A DNA stretch of 64,000 nt from AC-32 sp963719275 (GCA_963719275.1 CAVRBT010000004.1:310001-374000); one strand, 5' to 3'. Positions 24,490 through 32,583 are shown, counted from the stretch's first letter. A program made the numbers and translations. The notes: generated by a model from the letters alone, not told the origin.

Positions 24490-27008
24490 AGGCCGTCGTG
24501 ATGGCCGGCGGCGAGGGCACGCGCCTGCGGCCGCTCACCTCGAATCAGCCGAAGCCGATGGTGCCCATCGTCGGCAAGCCGTGTATGGAGCACATCCTCG
24601 AGCTCCTGAAGCAGCACGGCCTCGAGGACGTGATCGTCACCGTCGCGTTCATGCCGCAGGCGATTCGCAGCTACTTCGGCAACGGCGACAGCCTCGGCTT
24701 GATGATCGAGTACTCCGTCGAGGAGTCGCCGCTCGGCACGGCAGGCTCGGTGCGGCTGGCGAGCGACCGCCTCGACGAGACCTTCCTCGTGATCTCCGGC
24801 GACGCGCTCTGCGACGTCGACCTCACCGACCTGATCCGCTTCCATCGCGAGAAGCAGGCGGCGGTCACGATCGGCCTGAAGTCCGTCGAGAACCCGCTCG
24901 AGTTCGGGATCGTCGTCACCGACGAGGACGGCCGGATCGAGCGCTTCCTCGAGAAGCCGTCCTGGAGCCAGGTCTTCTCCGACACGATCAACACCGGCAT
25001 CTACGTGCTCGAGCCGGAGGTGCTGCGCCATGTGCCGACCGACGGGCCGTACGACTTCTCGAAGGAGCTCTTCCCGCTGCTGCTCGAGATGGGCCGACCG
25101 CTCTACGGCTACGTCTTCGAGGACTACTGGCAGGACATCGGCAACCTCGACCAGTTCCGGCAGGCGAACTTCGACGCCCTCGACGAGCACGTCCGGCTGA
25201 ACATCCCGGGCATCCGCCTGCGCGGCAACGTCTGGCTGGGGGAGGGGGTGGAGGTCGACGACCTCGACGCGATCGAGGGGCCGGCGTACATCGGCAACTA
25301 CTGCCGCGTCGCGCCGGACGCTACCGTTGGCCCGTACTCCGTCCTCGGCTCGAGCGTCACGCTACTCGAGCGGGCACGCACGGAGCGCTCGGTGATCGAC
25401 GCGGCGACGCACATCGGCCGCAGCGCCCGCGTGGAGGGCGCCGTCGTCGGCCGCGCCTGCGACATCCGCGCCCACGCACACGTCCAGGAGGGCGCGGCGA
25501 TCGGCGACGAGGTCACGCTCGGCGCCCAGAGCGCCGTCGCGCCGCAGGTGCGGATCTACCCGTACAAGGAGGTCGAGACCGGCGCGCAGATTTACGAGAG
25601 CCTGATCTGGGAGTCGCGCGCGTCGTCGAGCCTCTTCGGCAAGGACGGGGTCTCGGGCCTCATCAACGTCGACCTCACGCCCGAGACGGTGGTGCGCCTG
25701 GCCGCTGCGCTCGGCACGGCGCTCAAGCGCGGCGCGCGCGTCGTGGGCAGCCGCGAGTCGCCGGCCGCGTGTCGCGTGATCAAGCGGGCAATGATTTCCG
25801 GCCTGAACTCGACAGGCGTCGACGTCGCCGACCTGCGCGTGACGCCGGCCGCCGTCAGCCGGCACCTACTGAAGAGCCAGGGCTACGACGCCGGCTTCCA
25901 CGTCGGCGTCAGCTACGCCGACCCGGAGGTGCTCGAGATCCGTTTCTACGAGCAGCCCGGGATCCAGCTGACGGCCGCACTGCAGAAGGAGATCGAGAAG
26001 CACTTCACCCGCCTGGAGCTGCGCCGCGCGGCGTTCAACGCGGTCGGCACCGTCACCTACCCGGCGCGCGTGCGGGAGGGCTACGCGCACGACCTGCTCG
26101 CGAATCTGGACGTGGGGGCGATCGGCAAGCGGGGTTACCGCATCGTCGTCGATTACGGCTACTCCGCAACCTCGTATGTGCTGCCGCTGCTGCTTGGGCC
26201 GCTTGGCGTCGAGGCCGTCAGCGCTCACGGGTTCGCCGCCGACGGGGGCGAGCCGCACACGGGCCTGCGCGAGGCCGTCGGCCAGGCGAAGCGGCTCGTG
26301 ACGGCGATCGGCGCCGACCTCGGAGTCGTCTTCGACCGGGCCGGCGAGCGGCTCTTCCTGATCGACGAGCAGGCACACGAGATCCCGGTCGAGCAGGCGC
26401 TGCTGCTCTTCCTGCGCCTGATGGGCTCCGACGGGCGGCACGGCAAGCTCGCGTTCCCGATCACGGTGACGAGCCACGTCGACGAGCTGGTCGCCGGAAG
26501 CGGGCTCGAGGTGATCCGCACGCCTCACTCGCTCGCCGAGCTGACGAAGGCTGCGGCGGAGGACGACGTCATCTTCGCCGGCGCGGTCGGCGGCGGCTAC
26601 GTGTTCCCGGAGTTCTTGCCCGCGTACGACGCTGTGGCGAGCCTCTGCAAGCTGCTCGAGCTGCTGGCGCCGGTCGAGCAGCCGCTTTCGGAGCTCGTGG
26701 CGGAGCTTCCCGCAAGCACGCTCGTCCATCGGCAGGTGCCGTGCCCGTGGTCGCTGAAGGGGACCGTCATGCGCGTGCTGACGGAGCAGCTACGCGACCG
26801 CGATGTCGACCTCCTGGACGGAATCAAGGTCTTCGACGAGCGCGGCTGGGCGCAGGTGCTCCCGGACCCCGACGAGCCGCTGGTGCACATCTATGCGGAG
26901 GGCGCGACCACCGAGGCGTCCGCGGAGCTCGAAGCCGAGCTGCGGGGGATGGTCGAAGAGATCATGCAGTCCGAGGGTGCCGCGGCCCCTGCCGGAGCCT
27001 CAAGCTAA
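24486..27008 (+). CDS. nucleotidyltransferase-LbH-phosphomutase fusion, mutase domain degenerate
   Basis: 840 residues. Residues 1-235: sugar-phosphate nucleotidyltransferase (VMAGGEGTRLRPLTSNQPKP, then MVPIVGKP). About 245-370: hexapeptide-repeat left-handed helix (GPAYIGNYCRVAPDATVGPY). From about 385: alpha-phosphomutase fold. In the mutase domain the TASHNP loop is GVSYADP and the DGDGDR metal motif is FDRAGER, so the phospho-serine remains but metal binding and catalysis are probably lost. Often annotated mannose-1-phosphate guanylyltransferase; the sugar is uncertain. GTG start overlaps pgsA. Confidence 0.87.
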   Translation: MKAVVMAGGEGTRLRPLTSNQPKPMVPIVGKPCMEHILELLKQHGLEDVIVTVAFMPQAIRSYFGNGDSLGLMIEYSVEESPLGTAGSVRLASDRLDETFLVISGDALCDVDLTDLIRFHREKQAAVTIGLKSVENPLEFGIVVTDEDGRIERFLEKPSWSQVFSDTINTGIYVLEPEVLRHVPTDGPYDFSKELFPLLLEMGRPLYGYVFEDYWQDIGNLDQFRQANFDALDEHVRLNIPGIRLRGNVWLGEGVEVDDLDAIEGPAYIGNYCRVAPDATVGPYSVLGSSVTLLERARTERSVIDAATHIGRSARVEGAVVGRACDIRAHAHVQEGAAIGDEVTLGAQSAVAPQVRIYPYKEVETGAQIYESLIWESRASSSLFGKDGVSGLINVDLTPETVVRLAAALGTALKRGARVVGSRESPAACRVIKRAMISGLNSTGVDVADLRVTPAAVSRHLLKSQGYDAGFHVGVSYADPEVLEIRFYEQPGIQLTAALQKEIEKHFTRLELRRAAFNAVGTVTYPARVREGYAHDLLANLDVGAIGKRGYRIVVDYGYSATSYVLPLLLGPLGVEAVSAHGFAADGGEPHTGLREAVGQAKRLVTAIGADLGVVFDRAGERLFLIDEQAHEIPVEQALLLFLRLMGSDGRHGKLAFPITVTSHVDELVAGSGLEVIRTPHSLAELTKAAAEDDVIFAGAVGGGYVFPEFLPAYDAVASLCKLLELLAPVEQPLSELVAELPASTLVHRQVPCPWSLKGTVMRVLTEQLRDRDVDLLDGIKVFDERGWAQVLPDPDEPLVHIYAEGATTEASAELEAELRGMVEEIMQSEGAAAPAGASS

Positions 27009-27071
27009 GGTTGACCCTTCGGGCTCCTTCTGCTTGACTACGAGCGCTTCCGCTACCGACGAAAGGCTCAC

Positions 27072-27320
27072 GTGGAACCGTTTCCCGATCTCGGCACGCT
27101 CTCCGACGACGACCTCAAGCAGCTGATCGACGAGCTGACGAAGGAAGAGCTCGAGGTCTCGTACCGGAGGCGCATCCTGCACGGCAAGATCGACCTGCTG
27201 CGCGCGGAGCTGCAGGCGCGGCTGAAGGAGACCGGGGGAAAGGGCGTGCTCGAGACGGTCGACGTCGACCGTCTCGCCGCGATCCTCGCGGGCAAGGCAG
27301 CCCCGCCGACCGAGGCCTAG
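27072..27320 (+). CDS. RsiG-like small anti-sigma / c-di-GMP-binding candidate
   Basis: 82 residues, predicted helical hairpin (LSDDDLKQLIDELTKEELEV, then RRRILHGKIDLLRAELQARL). Streptomyces RsiG binds c-di-GMP through E-x3-S-x2-R-x3-Q-x3-D; here E26, S30, R33, H37 and D41 fit that spacing with Gln replaced by His. Single-motif RsiG proteins work as homodimers in other actinobacteria. A WhiG-type sigma is not in the window; the two sigma factors here are RpoD-like. GTG start at 27072. FHA and MerR genes follow. Confidence 0.72.
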   Translation: MEPFPDLGTLSDDDLKQLIDELTKEELEVSYRRRILHGKIDLLRAELQARLKETGGKGVLETVDVDRLAAILAGKAAPPTEA

Positions 27321-27406
27321 TTGAGCCACGCTACGCGTTCAGCTTCGCCGCAGTCAGGCCTGCGCTTGCCCAGCCGCAGCGTTGCACGCGGAAAGGATCG
27401 GCACGC

Positions 27407-27874
27407 GTGAGCCATATCTATTGCCCGGAGTGCGGGTTCCAGAACCCGGAGGCCGCGAACTACTGCTCGCGCTGCGGCACCCTGCTCGTGAAGGACGAGC
27501 CCGGCTCCGAGACGACAATGAGCTACACGCCCGAGGAGGCGGAGGAAGGGGGTCTGATGACCCTCGAGGAGCTCGGCGCGGAAGGCCCCGCGCTCATCGT
27601 CCGCTCCGGCGGCGGTCGCGCCGGCGAGCACTTCGTGCCGCAGGGCGAGCGCACGACGATCGGCCGGTCGCCCGACTGCGACATCTTCCTCGACGACGTC
27701 ACCGTCTCCCGCAGGCACGCCGTGCTCGTCCACAAGGACGACGCGTTCTTCATCGAGGACCAGGGGAGTCTGAACGGGACGTTCCTGAACCGCCGCCGCA
27801 TCGAGTCCGGGCGGCTGGAAAACGGCGACGAGCTCCAAATCGGCAAGTACAAGCTCAGCTTCCTGGAGAAATGA
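27407..27874 (+). CDS. zinc-ribbon FHA-domain protein (GarA-like)
   Basis: 155 residues. An N-terminal zinc ribbon (CPECGFQNPEAANYCSRCG) is followed by an acidic linker with Thr/Tyr that could be phosphorylated (ETTMSYTPEEAEEGG), then an FHA domain: TTIGRSPDCDIFLDD, VSRRHAVLV, DQGSLNGTFLN. GarA-type proteins bind phosphothreonine of Ser/Thr kinases and regulate 2-oxoglutarate metabolism. GTG start; the stop overlaps the MerR gene by 4 bp, the same order as garA-Rv1828 in mycobacteria. Confidence 0.88.
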   Translation: MSHIYCPECGFQNPEAANYCSRCGTLLVKDEPGSETTMSYTPEEAEEGGLMTLEELGAEGPALIVRSGGGRAGEHFVPQGERTTIGRSPDCDIFLDDVTVSRRHAVLVHKDDAFFIEDQGSLNGTFLNRRRIESGRLENGDELQIGKYKLSFLEK

Positions 27875-28569
27875 GCACGGCCGAGGCGACAACCGAGCGC
27901 GCCAGACTGCTGACGATCGGCGCGGTCTGCACCCGCCTCCAGGCGGAGTTCCCCGACATCTCGATCTCCAAGATCCGCTACCTCGAGGACCAGGGCCTGC
28001 TCGCGCCGCGGCGGACGCAGAGCGGTTATCGGCTCTTCAGCGAGGACGACGTGGGGCGGCTGGAGACGATCCTGCGCCTACAGCGCGACGAGTTCCTGCC
28101 GCTGCGGGTGATCCGCCAGGAACTGGCCTCTCCCTCCGGCGCGGGCAAGGAGCGCCGCCGCCGGCGCGCGGTCGGGCTCGCGGAGCCGGACGACGAGCTC
28201 GACCTCGGCGAGCTTTGCGAGCGGGCGGCGATCACGCGGGAGCTCGCGCGAGAGCTCGAGGAGTACGGCCTCCTGCAGCCGCGCCGAGAGGGCGGCGAGA
28301 AGCTCTACCCGGCGGGCGACGCCGACGTCGCGGTGGCCTGCGCGAAGCTTTCACGCTTCGGCATCTCGGCCCGCCACCTGCGCACCTTCCGCAACGCGGC
28401 CGACCGCGAGGCCAGCCTGCTGGAGCAGCTCGTCGCGCCGTCGCTGCGCTCGCGTAACCCGGAGCGGCGCGACGCGGCGGTTCAGCAGCTGCAGACCCTC
28501 GCCGAAGTCGCCCAGGAGCTCTCGCAGCTTCTCTTCTGGCGCGACCTGCGCCAGGTCGCGGGACACTGA
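27871..28569 (+). CDS. MerR-family regulator (FtsR-like)
   Basis: 232 residues. The N-terminal winged helix reads TIGAVCTRLQAEFPDISISK, then IRYLEDQGLLAPRRTQSGYR and FSEDDVGRLETILRLQRDEF. A second, longer helical half (about 110-225) resembles the Rv1828/FtsR subfamily, which activates ftsZ in corynebacteria. ATG at 27871 overlaps the FHA stop; apt begins at its last base. The FHA-FtsR linkage is conserved in actinobacteria, supporting the call; the target here is unknown. Confidence 0.85.
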   Translation: MSTAEATTERARLLTIGAVCTRLQAEFPDISISKIRYLEDQGLLAPRRTQSGYRLFSEDDVGRLETILRLQRDEFLPLRVIRQELASPSGAGKERRRRRAVGLAEPDDELDLGELCERAAITRELARELEEYGLLQPRREGGEKLYPAGDADVAVACAKLSRFGISARHLRTFRNAADREASLLEQLVAPSLRSRNPERRDAAVQQLQTLAEVAQELSQLLFWRDLRQVAGH

Positions 28570-29090
28570 TGGCCGTCGACAGCCTCAAGGCGCGGATCCG
28601 CGACGTCCCGGACTTCCCTGAGCCGGGGATCGTCTTCAAGGACATCATGCCGCTGCTCGCCGACCCCGCCTGCCTGCACGAGGTCACCGACCTGATCGCG
28701 GAGTGGGCGGAGCCGCGCAAGCCGGACGTGATCCTGGGCGCAGAGGCCCGCGGTTTCATCCTGGGGGCGACCGTCGCGTACAAGCTCGGCTGCGGCTTCG
28801 TCGCCGCGCGCCGGCCCGGGAAGCTGCCCTGGAAGACCGTGAGCGCCACGTATGCGCTCGAGTACGGCGAGGACTCGCTCGAGCTCCACGCCGACGCGAT
28901 CGCGAGCGAGCAACGCGTGCTCGTCCACGACGACGTCCTGGCCACGGGTGGCACCGCGCGGGCGATCTGCGACCTCGCCGAGCAGCTCGGTGGTCAGATC
29001 GTGGGCGTCGCCTTCGTCATCGAGCTGGACTTCCTCGAGGGCAGGAAGCAGCTCGAGGGCCGCGACGTTCAGTCGCTCATCCACTACTAG
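28569..29090 (+). CDS. apt: adenine phosphoribosyltransferase
   Basis: 173 residues. IRDVPDFPEPGIVFKDIMPL is the typical APRT start; GAEARGFILGATVAYKLGCG and the PRPP-binding loop VLVHDDVLATGGTARAICDL are present. It salvages adenine to AMP. Start ATG at 28569 overlaps the MerR gene stop by one base. Confidence 0.96.
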   Translation: MAVDSLKARIRDVPDFPEPGIVFKDIMPLLADPACLHEVTDLIAEWAEPRKPDVILGAEARGFILGATVAYKLGCGFVAARRPGKLPWKTVSATYALEYGEDSLELHADAIASEQRVLVHDDVLATGGTARAICDLAEQLGGQIVGVAFVIELDFLEGRKQLEGRDVQSLIHY

Positions 29091-29140
29091 CGCGACGAAC
29101 TGCTCAGCGAGCCTCGGCGTGGGCGAGGACGTCCACTCTT

Positions 29141-29824
29141 GTGAAAGAGCGGCGACCGAGCCTCGCTCACGTCGCCAAGCCTACGTCTTGGTGTCCGGAG
29201 TGCCGATACAACAGCGTCATGTACGACGCCCTCACGAACCGGTACACGTTTTCGTGCCCGGAGCGGGGGCAGGCGCGCGTCGCGCTCTCGTCGTTCCGAC
29301 GCGTCGAGCAGCTACCCGGGCCGGCCCAGCCCGCGGTCTTCGAGGTCGAGTTCGGGTGTGCGTGCGGCCACGAGCACCCAGGACTGGTCTCACACGACGA
29401 CCTCGACTGGGCGCCGCTCGGCCTCGGCGGCGACGCGACGTTCGTGAACCTGATGACCGCGACGGTCGACCCGGTCGAGCCGGAGCTCGCCGACCTCGCT
29501 GCGCGGCGCATCCAGGCCGGGGCGTGGCCCTGGAGCTTCTTCTGCTACGCGGAGGAGCGTCCGCGGCCCGTCTTCCCCTCCGCATTCGTGGTGCTCGCCC
29601 CGAGCGGGGGCGGGGAGGAGGTCGGCCTGGCCGTGCGCTGCCCGGTCTGCGGGAGCATCTCGATCAACCTCGTGACCACACAGCACCTCGACGTGCCCTT
29701 CCACAACGACCGCGAGGTGGGGGTGGTGGCGCATGTGTTCGCGGCCGACCTCGAGCGGGTCGTGGAAGAGTTCGCCGCCGAGCTCTACTCCGCGCACTTC
29801 GACAGCCGCAGGCTGGCGCTTTAG
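29141..29824 (+). CDS. zinc-ribbon hypothetical protein
   Basis: 227 residues from GTG at 29141, no family recognised. Several Cys pairs suggest zinc ribbons: WCPECRYNSVMYDALTNRYT with a later Cys, FGCACGHEHPG, and RCPVCGSISINLVTTQHLDV. Between them is an acidic alpha/beta region (LADLAARRIQAGAWPWSFFC). No signal peptide. The stop TAG coincides with the left end of a MITE-like element; the pre-insertion sequence would have had the same CTT TAG end. Confidence 0.65.
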   Translation: MKERRPSLAHVAKPTSWCPECRYNSVMYDALTNRYTFSCPERGQARVALSSFRRVEQLPGPAQPAVFEVEFGCACGHEHPGLVSHDDLDWAPLGLGGDATFVNLMTATVDPVEPELADLAARRIQAGAWPWSFFCYAEERPRPVFPSAFVVLAPSGGGEEVGLAVRCPVCGSISINLVTTQHLDVPFHNDREVGVVAHVFAADLERVVEEFAAELYSAHFDSRRLAL

Positions 29825-29990
29825 AACTCGTTTCACAATGAAGCCTTGAGCCCCCGAGCCGAGCTGAACGCCGCGAGGCTGCGTCCTCGGAAGCGCCCGT
29901 ATCCTCCGGATACGCGGGCTCCGCTGCGTCCTTGCCTCGCGCCGCCCATCGCACCTCGGCGGCGAAGCGTCATTCTGAAACGAGTTCTTA
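29821..29990. mobile_element. MITE-like element with TTA duplication at a stop codon
   Basis: 164 bp (29824-29987) flanked by direct TTA repeats. Terminal inverted repeats: left GAACTCGTTTCACAATGA, right (reverse complement) GAACTCGTTTCAGAATGA, one mismatch in 18, extending further with more. The 3-bp duplication and ends recall IS5-type elements (inference). Inside are a hairpin GCCCGTATCC..GGATACGCGGGC and an outer arm pair around GCCGCGAGG, so the whole element is a long imperfect palindrome. It carries no gene. Confidence 0.78.
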
Positions 29991-30030
29991 GATCCGCCAA
30001 TCCGGGTACCACCGGGCCGGAGGTGGTGCC

Positions 30031-30645
30031 ATGTACGGCTTGACACGTGGAACGGTCACGCTGATCTGCGCGGCCGTAGCCGGCTTCCTGATCTGGCTCG
30101 CGACGCAGGTCAACGAGGGCACGAACGGCGGCTACTGGGCCGTCTACGGGCTGATCGCGGGCGCTGGGCTCGTGATGGCGTTCTCGCAGCTCCTGGGCGG
30201 CTGGACGAAGTGGGGCTGGCCCCGCCTGTCCGTCAACGTCTTCCTGATCGCCTTCCTGCCCGTGCTCGTCGCTGCCGGCTGGGTGCTGCTGGCGACGCAA
30301 CCCGACCCGAACTGGTTCCGCGATCACATCCGCAGCTGGACGGGTGACATCGGGCTCACGGGCCTCGTGGGCGACCTCGGGGAGTACGTCTCCGTGCTCG
30401 CCTTCGGCCTCGGGCTCGTGTTCGGCTTCACGTTCGACACGACCGGGCCTGCCGAATACGGGCCATTCGGCCGGCAGCGCCGCGCCGAGCCTGTCCCGGT
30501 GGGCGAGACGGGCCCGCCGCCCGAGGACACGGCAACCGCGCGCGAGGAGCGCGAGGCTGCTGCCCGCCACGGCGCCGTCGACGACGAGACCGCCCGCGAC
30601 CGCGAGCGCATGCGTACCGACTACGAGCGTACGCGCTCCGACTAA
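30031..30645 (+). CDS. four-helix membrane protein with acidic-basic tail
   Basis: 204 residues, no family recognised. Three or four hydrophobic segments: TVTLICAAVAGFLIWLATQV, WAVYGLIAGAGLVMAFSQLL, VNVFLIAFLPVLVAAGWVLL, and YVSVLAFGLGLVFGFTF. The C-terminal about 60 residues are charged (EDTATAREEREAAARHG, RERMRTDYERTRSD) and probably cytoplasmic. ATG start with GGAGGTGG upstream. Confidence 0.75.
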   Translation: MYGLTRGTVTLICAAVAGFLIWLATQVNEGTNGGYWAVYGLIAGAGLVMAFSQLLGGWTKWGWPRLSVNVFLIAFLPVLVAAGWVLLATQPDPNWFRDHIRSWTGDIGLTGLVGDLGEYVSVLAFGLGLVFGFTFDTTGPAEYGPFGRQRRAEPVPVGETGPPPEDTATAREEREAAARHGAVDDETARDRERMRTDYERTRSD

Positions 30646-30657
30646 CTTCCTTCGTAC

Positions 30658-30691
30658 CCCGCTTCTTCCCTCCCCGGAGGGATGAAGCGGG
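30658..30691 (+). terminator. long hairpin after the membrane-protein gene
   Basis: Outer arms CCCGCTTC and GAAGCGGG and inner arms CCCTCC and GGAGGG form one extended stem. No U-run follows on the plus strand. It lies 13 bp past the stop at 30645. Confidence 0.5.
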
Positions 30692-30717
30692 CTGGACCGG
30701 TACCGATACACGGGCCA

Positions 30718-30903
30718 ATGAGCTCCGCCCTCGAGAGCCTCCACCCGAAGCGCCTCGGCCTGCTACTTGCGCACTGCGGGGAGCCGGCCGCGCCACGGCA
30801 GCCGGCCTTCGAGCGGCTCCGCGACAAGATCGGAGCGAAGCTCGCGCGTGTGCTCGTCTTCGCGCTGGCCGGGAATCAGCGCCGGTCGGCGCGCCGCGGC
30901 TGA
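30718..30903 (+). CDS. small conserved-looking hypothetical protein
   Basis: 61 residues from ATG at 30718 (frame open from 30682). MSSALESLHPKRLGLLLAHC, PAFERLRDKIGAKLARVLVF, ALAGNQRR. The C-terminal amphipathic helix style occurs in small actinobacterial proteins, but no family is named. No strong ribosome site. Its 3' end overlaps the convergent small membrane protein by 28 bp. Confidence 0.4.
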   Translation: MSSALESLHPKRLGLLLAHCGEPAAPRQPAFERLRDKIGAKLARVLVFALAGNQRRSARRG

Positions 30904-31097
30904 CGGCGCGGCTCGTCGGAGCCGAACGCCACCACCAGCAGGTACACGAGGAAGCACGTCACGGCGCCGAAGATGAACGCCGTCCCGCCGCTGACACCCA
31001 CCGCGAGGCCGCCGAGCCAGACGTAGAGCCCGAAGACGAGGCCCCACACGAACGCCCAGAAGCCGTGCGAGAACGCGGGGAGGCGGAAGTGCGGCAC
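30876..31097 (-). CDS. small two-helix membrane protein
   Basis: 73 residues with two hydrophobic spans (FWAFVWGLVFGLYVWLGGLA and TAFIFGAVTCFLVYLLVVAF) and a basic C-terminus. No family recognised. It is divergent from the sigma factor gene across a regulatory-looking 415-bp gap. Confidence 0.55.
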   Translation of the reverse strand: MPHFRLPAFSHGFWAFVWGLVFGLYVWLGGLAVGVSGGTAFIFGAVTCFLVYLLVVAFGSDEPRRQPRRADRR

Positions 31098-31131
31098 CGC
31101 CGCAGTCTACGCTCTTCGAGCCCCGGAGGGG

Positions 31132-31172
31132 TTATCCACAAGCTGCACGCCATGCTGTGGAAATGTGGATAA
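31132..31172. promoter_or_regulatory. DnaA-box cluster
   Basis: TTATCCACA (31132-31140) is a perfect consensus DnaA box. TGTGGATAA (31164-31172) is the same perfect box on the other strand. TGTGGAAAT (31156-31164) is a near match between them. An AT-rich patch (AATTGAATTTCCGCAAATTG) follows directly. dnaA, dnaN and rpmH are not in the window, so it is not an ordinary oriC by context. Confidence 0.55.
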
Positions 31173-31418
31173 TTGAATTTCCGCAAATTGCGGCTTCTCC
31201 GTGTTCGGAACCCCTTGAACCGGCCGCGGCCTGCCCCTAGATTGCCACTTGCGCCGAGCACGGAACCGGAGTAGGTCGAAGCCGAGTTCGAAGGCACTAC
31301 CCGCAAGGGAAAGGTCAGCGAAAGCGGTGGACGAAACGGAAACCGGCTCGGCGAATTTTTTTGGTCCGGTGGAGTCGGCCGCGGGGTGGAGCGGTCGGCG
31401 AAATCCGTATTCTCGAAC

Positions 31419-31437
31419 TTGACATAACGCCCGTTAT
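31419..31437 (+). promoter_or_regulatory. TTGACA box overlapping a palindromic operator
   Basis: TTGACA at 31419-31424 is a perfect -35 consensus, although the -10 expected near 31442 (CATCGG) is poor. Overlapping it is the perfect palindrome ATAACG-CC-CGTTAT (31424-31437). The arrangement suggests a repressor or activator site over the promoter of the sigma factor gene, about 75-90 bp before its start. Confidence 0.45.
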
Positions 31438-31512
31438 CGTGCATCGGACTGAGATTCGCTCCAGTAGTGGGTTTGACGGCGTGCTATCGGTGGCAGGAAG
31501 CACGGTGTCGGG

Positions 31513-32583
31513 ATGACGGCAGTTGAGATCGAAAACGTCCTGGCGGCCCCCGAGCTACACGAGCTCTTCGAGCAGGCGGAGCAAACCGGGTCGCTGCGCT
31601 ACACGGACCTGATCGAGGTCCTCGAGCCGCTGCACCTCCACCCGCTCGAGACGGACGCGGTGTTTCGGGAGCTCGAGCAGCGCGGGCTCGAGGTGCTGGA
31701 GCCCGAGGCCGAGCAGCGCGAGGCTCCTCCGCCGCCATCACCGCCGCAGACACCGACGCTGGAGACGACCACCGACGCACTGCAGCTCTTCCTGCGCGAC
31801 GCCGGCCGCCATCCGCTGCTGACGGCCGCGCAGGAGGTCGAGATCGCCAAGCGGATCGAGCGCGGCGACATGGAGGCCAAGACGCGGATGATCCAGTCGA
31901 ACCTGCGACTGGTGGTCTCGATCGCCAAGAACTACCGCAACCAAGGCCTGCCGTTCCTCGACCTGATTCAGGAAGGGACGCTCGGGCTCATCAGAGCCGT
32001 CGAGAAGTTCGACTGGCGCCGCGGCTACAAGTTCTCCACGTATGCGACGTGGTGGATTCGCCAGGCCGTCGCGCGGGCCCTGGCGGACAAGGCGCGCACG
32101 ATCCGGATGCCGGTTCACATCGTCGAGCGGATGCAGAAGCTGAACCGCGCCGAGCGCACGCTCTGGACGCAGCTCGGCCGCGAGCCCACGCTCGAAGAGG
32201 TCGCCGAGGAGGCGAACCTGCCGCTGGCCCAGGCGCACGAGGTCAAGGCGGCCGCGCGCGCATCCACGAGCCTCGACCAGCCTGTCGGCGAGACCGAGGA
32301 CGCCGTCTTCGGCGATTTCGTCGCCGGCGACGGCCCGCTGCCGGACGAGGAGGTCGAGGTCTCGCTGCGCTGCCAGGCGCTCGCAGAAGCGCTGGGAGCC
32401 CTCGCCGAGCGCGAGCGGAAGGTGCTCATCCTCCGCTACGGCCTCGTTGACGAGGAGCCGAAGACGCTCGAGGAGATCGGCCGCCGCCTTGGCCTGACGC
32501 GCGAGCGCGTGCGGCAGATCGAGACCGAGGCGCTCAAGCGGATGGCGCGCTTGCGCGAGATGGAGTCGGTCGCAGAGCTCTGA
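31513..32583 (+). CDS. RNA polymerase sigma factor, RpoD type with region 1.1
   Basis: 356 residues. Region 1.1-like start (LIEVLEPLHLHPLETDAVF), Pro-rich spacer, region 1.2 (DALQLFLRDAGRHPLLTAAQ), region 2 (NLRLVVSIAKNYRNQGLPFL, DLIQEGTLGLIRAVEKFDW, FSTYATWWIRQAVARALADK), region 3, and region 4 (ERKVLILRYGLVDEEPKTLE, GLTRERVRQIETEALKRMAR). Group 1/2 sigma. A second RpoD-like gene lies convergently at 33.1 kb, so which is the housekeeping factor is uncertain. The gap upstream holds DnaA boxes and a palindrome over TTGACA. Confidence 0.94.
   Translation: MTAVEIENVLAAPELHELFEQAEQTGSLRYTDLIEVLEPLHLHPLETDAVFRELEQRGLEVLEPEAEQREAPPPPSPPQTPTLETTTDALQLFLRDAGRHPLLTAAQEVEIAKRIERGDMEAKTRMIQSNLRLVVSIAKNYRNQGLPFLDLIQEGTLGLIRAVEKFDWRRGYKFSTYATWWIRQAVARALADKARTIRMPVHIVERMQKLNRAERTLWTQLGREPTLEEVAEEANLPLAQAHEVKAAARASTSLDQPVGETEDAVFGDFVAGDGPLPDEEVEVSLRCQALAEALGALAERERKVLILRYGLVDEEPKTLEEIGRRLGLTRERVRQIETEALKRMARLREMESVAEL

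Larger units (their letters stand above)
31098..31512. other. 415-bp regulatory gap upstream of the sigma factor gene
   Basis: No gene. It contains a DnaA-box-like cluster (31132-31172) followed by an AT-rich patch, and a TTGACA/palindrome site (31419-31437). The middle has few structures; a run of seven T occurs near 31356. Confidence 0.6.

Noticed and set aside
31132..31172. Chromosomal replication origin
   Set aside because: DnaA boxes are present but dnaA, dnaN, rpmH and a long DUE-like region are absent, so oriC was not called.
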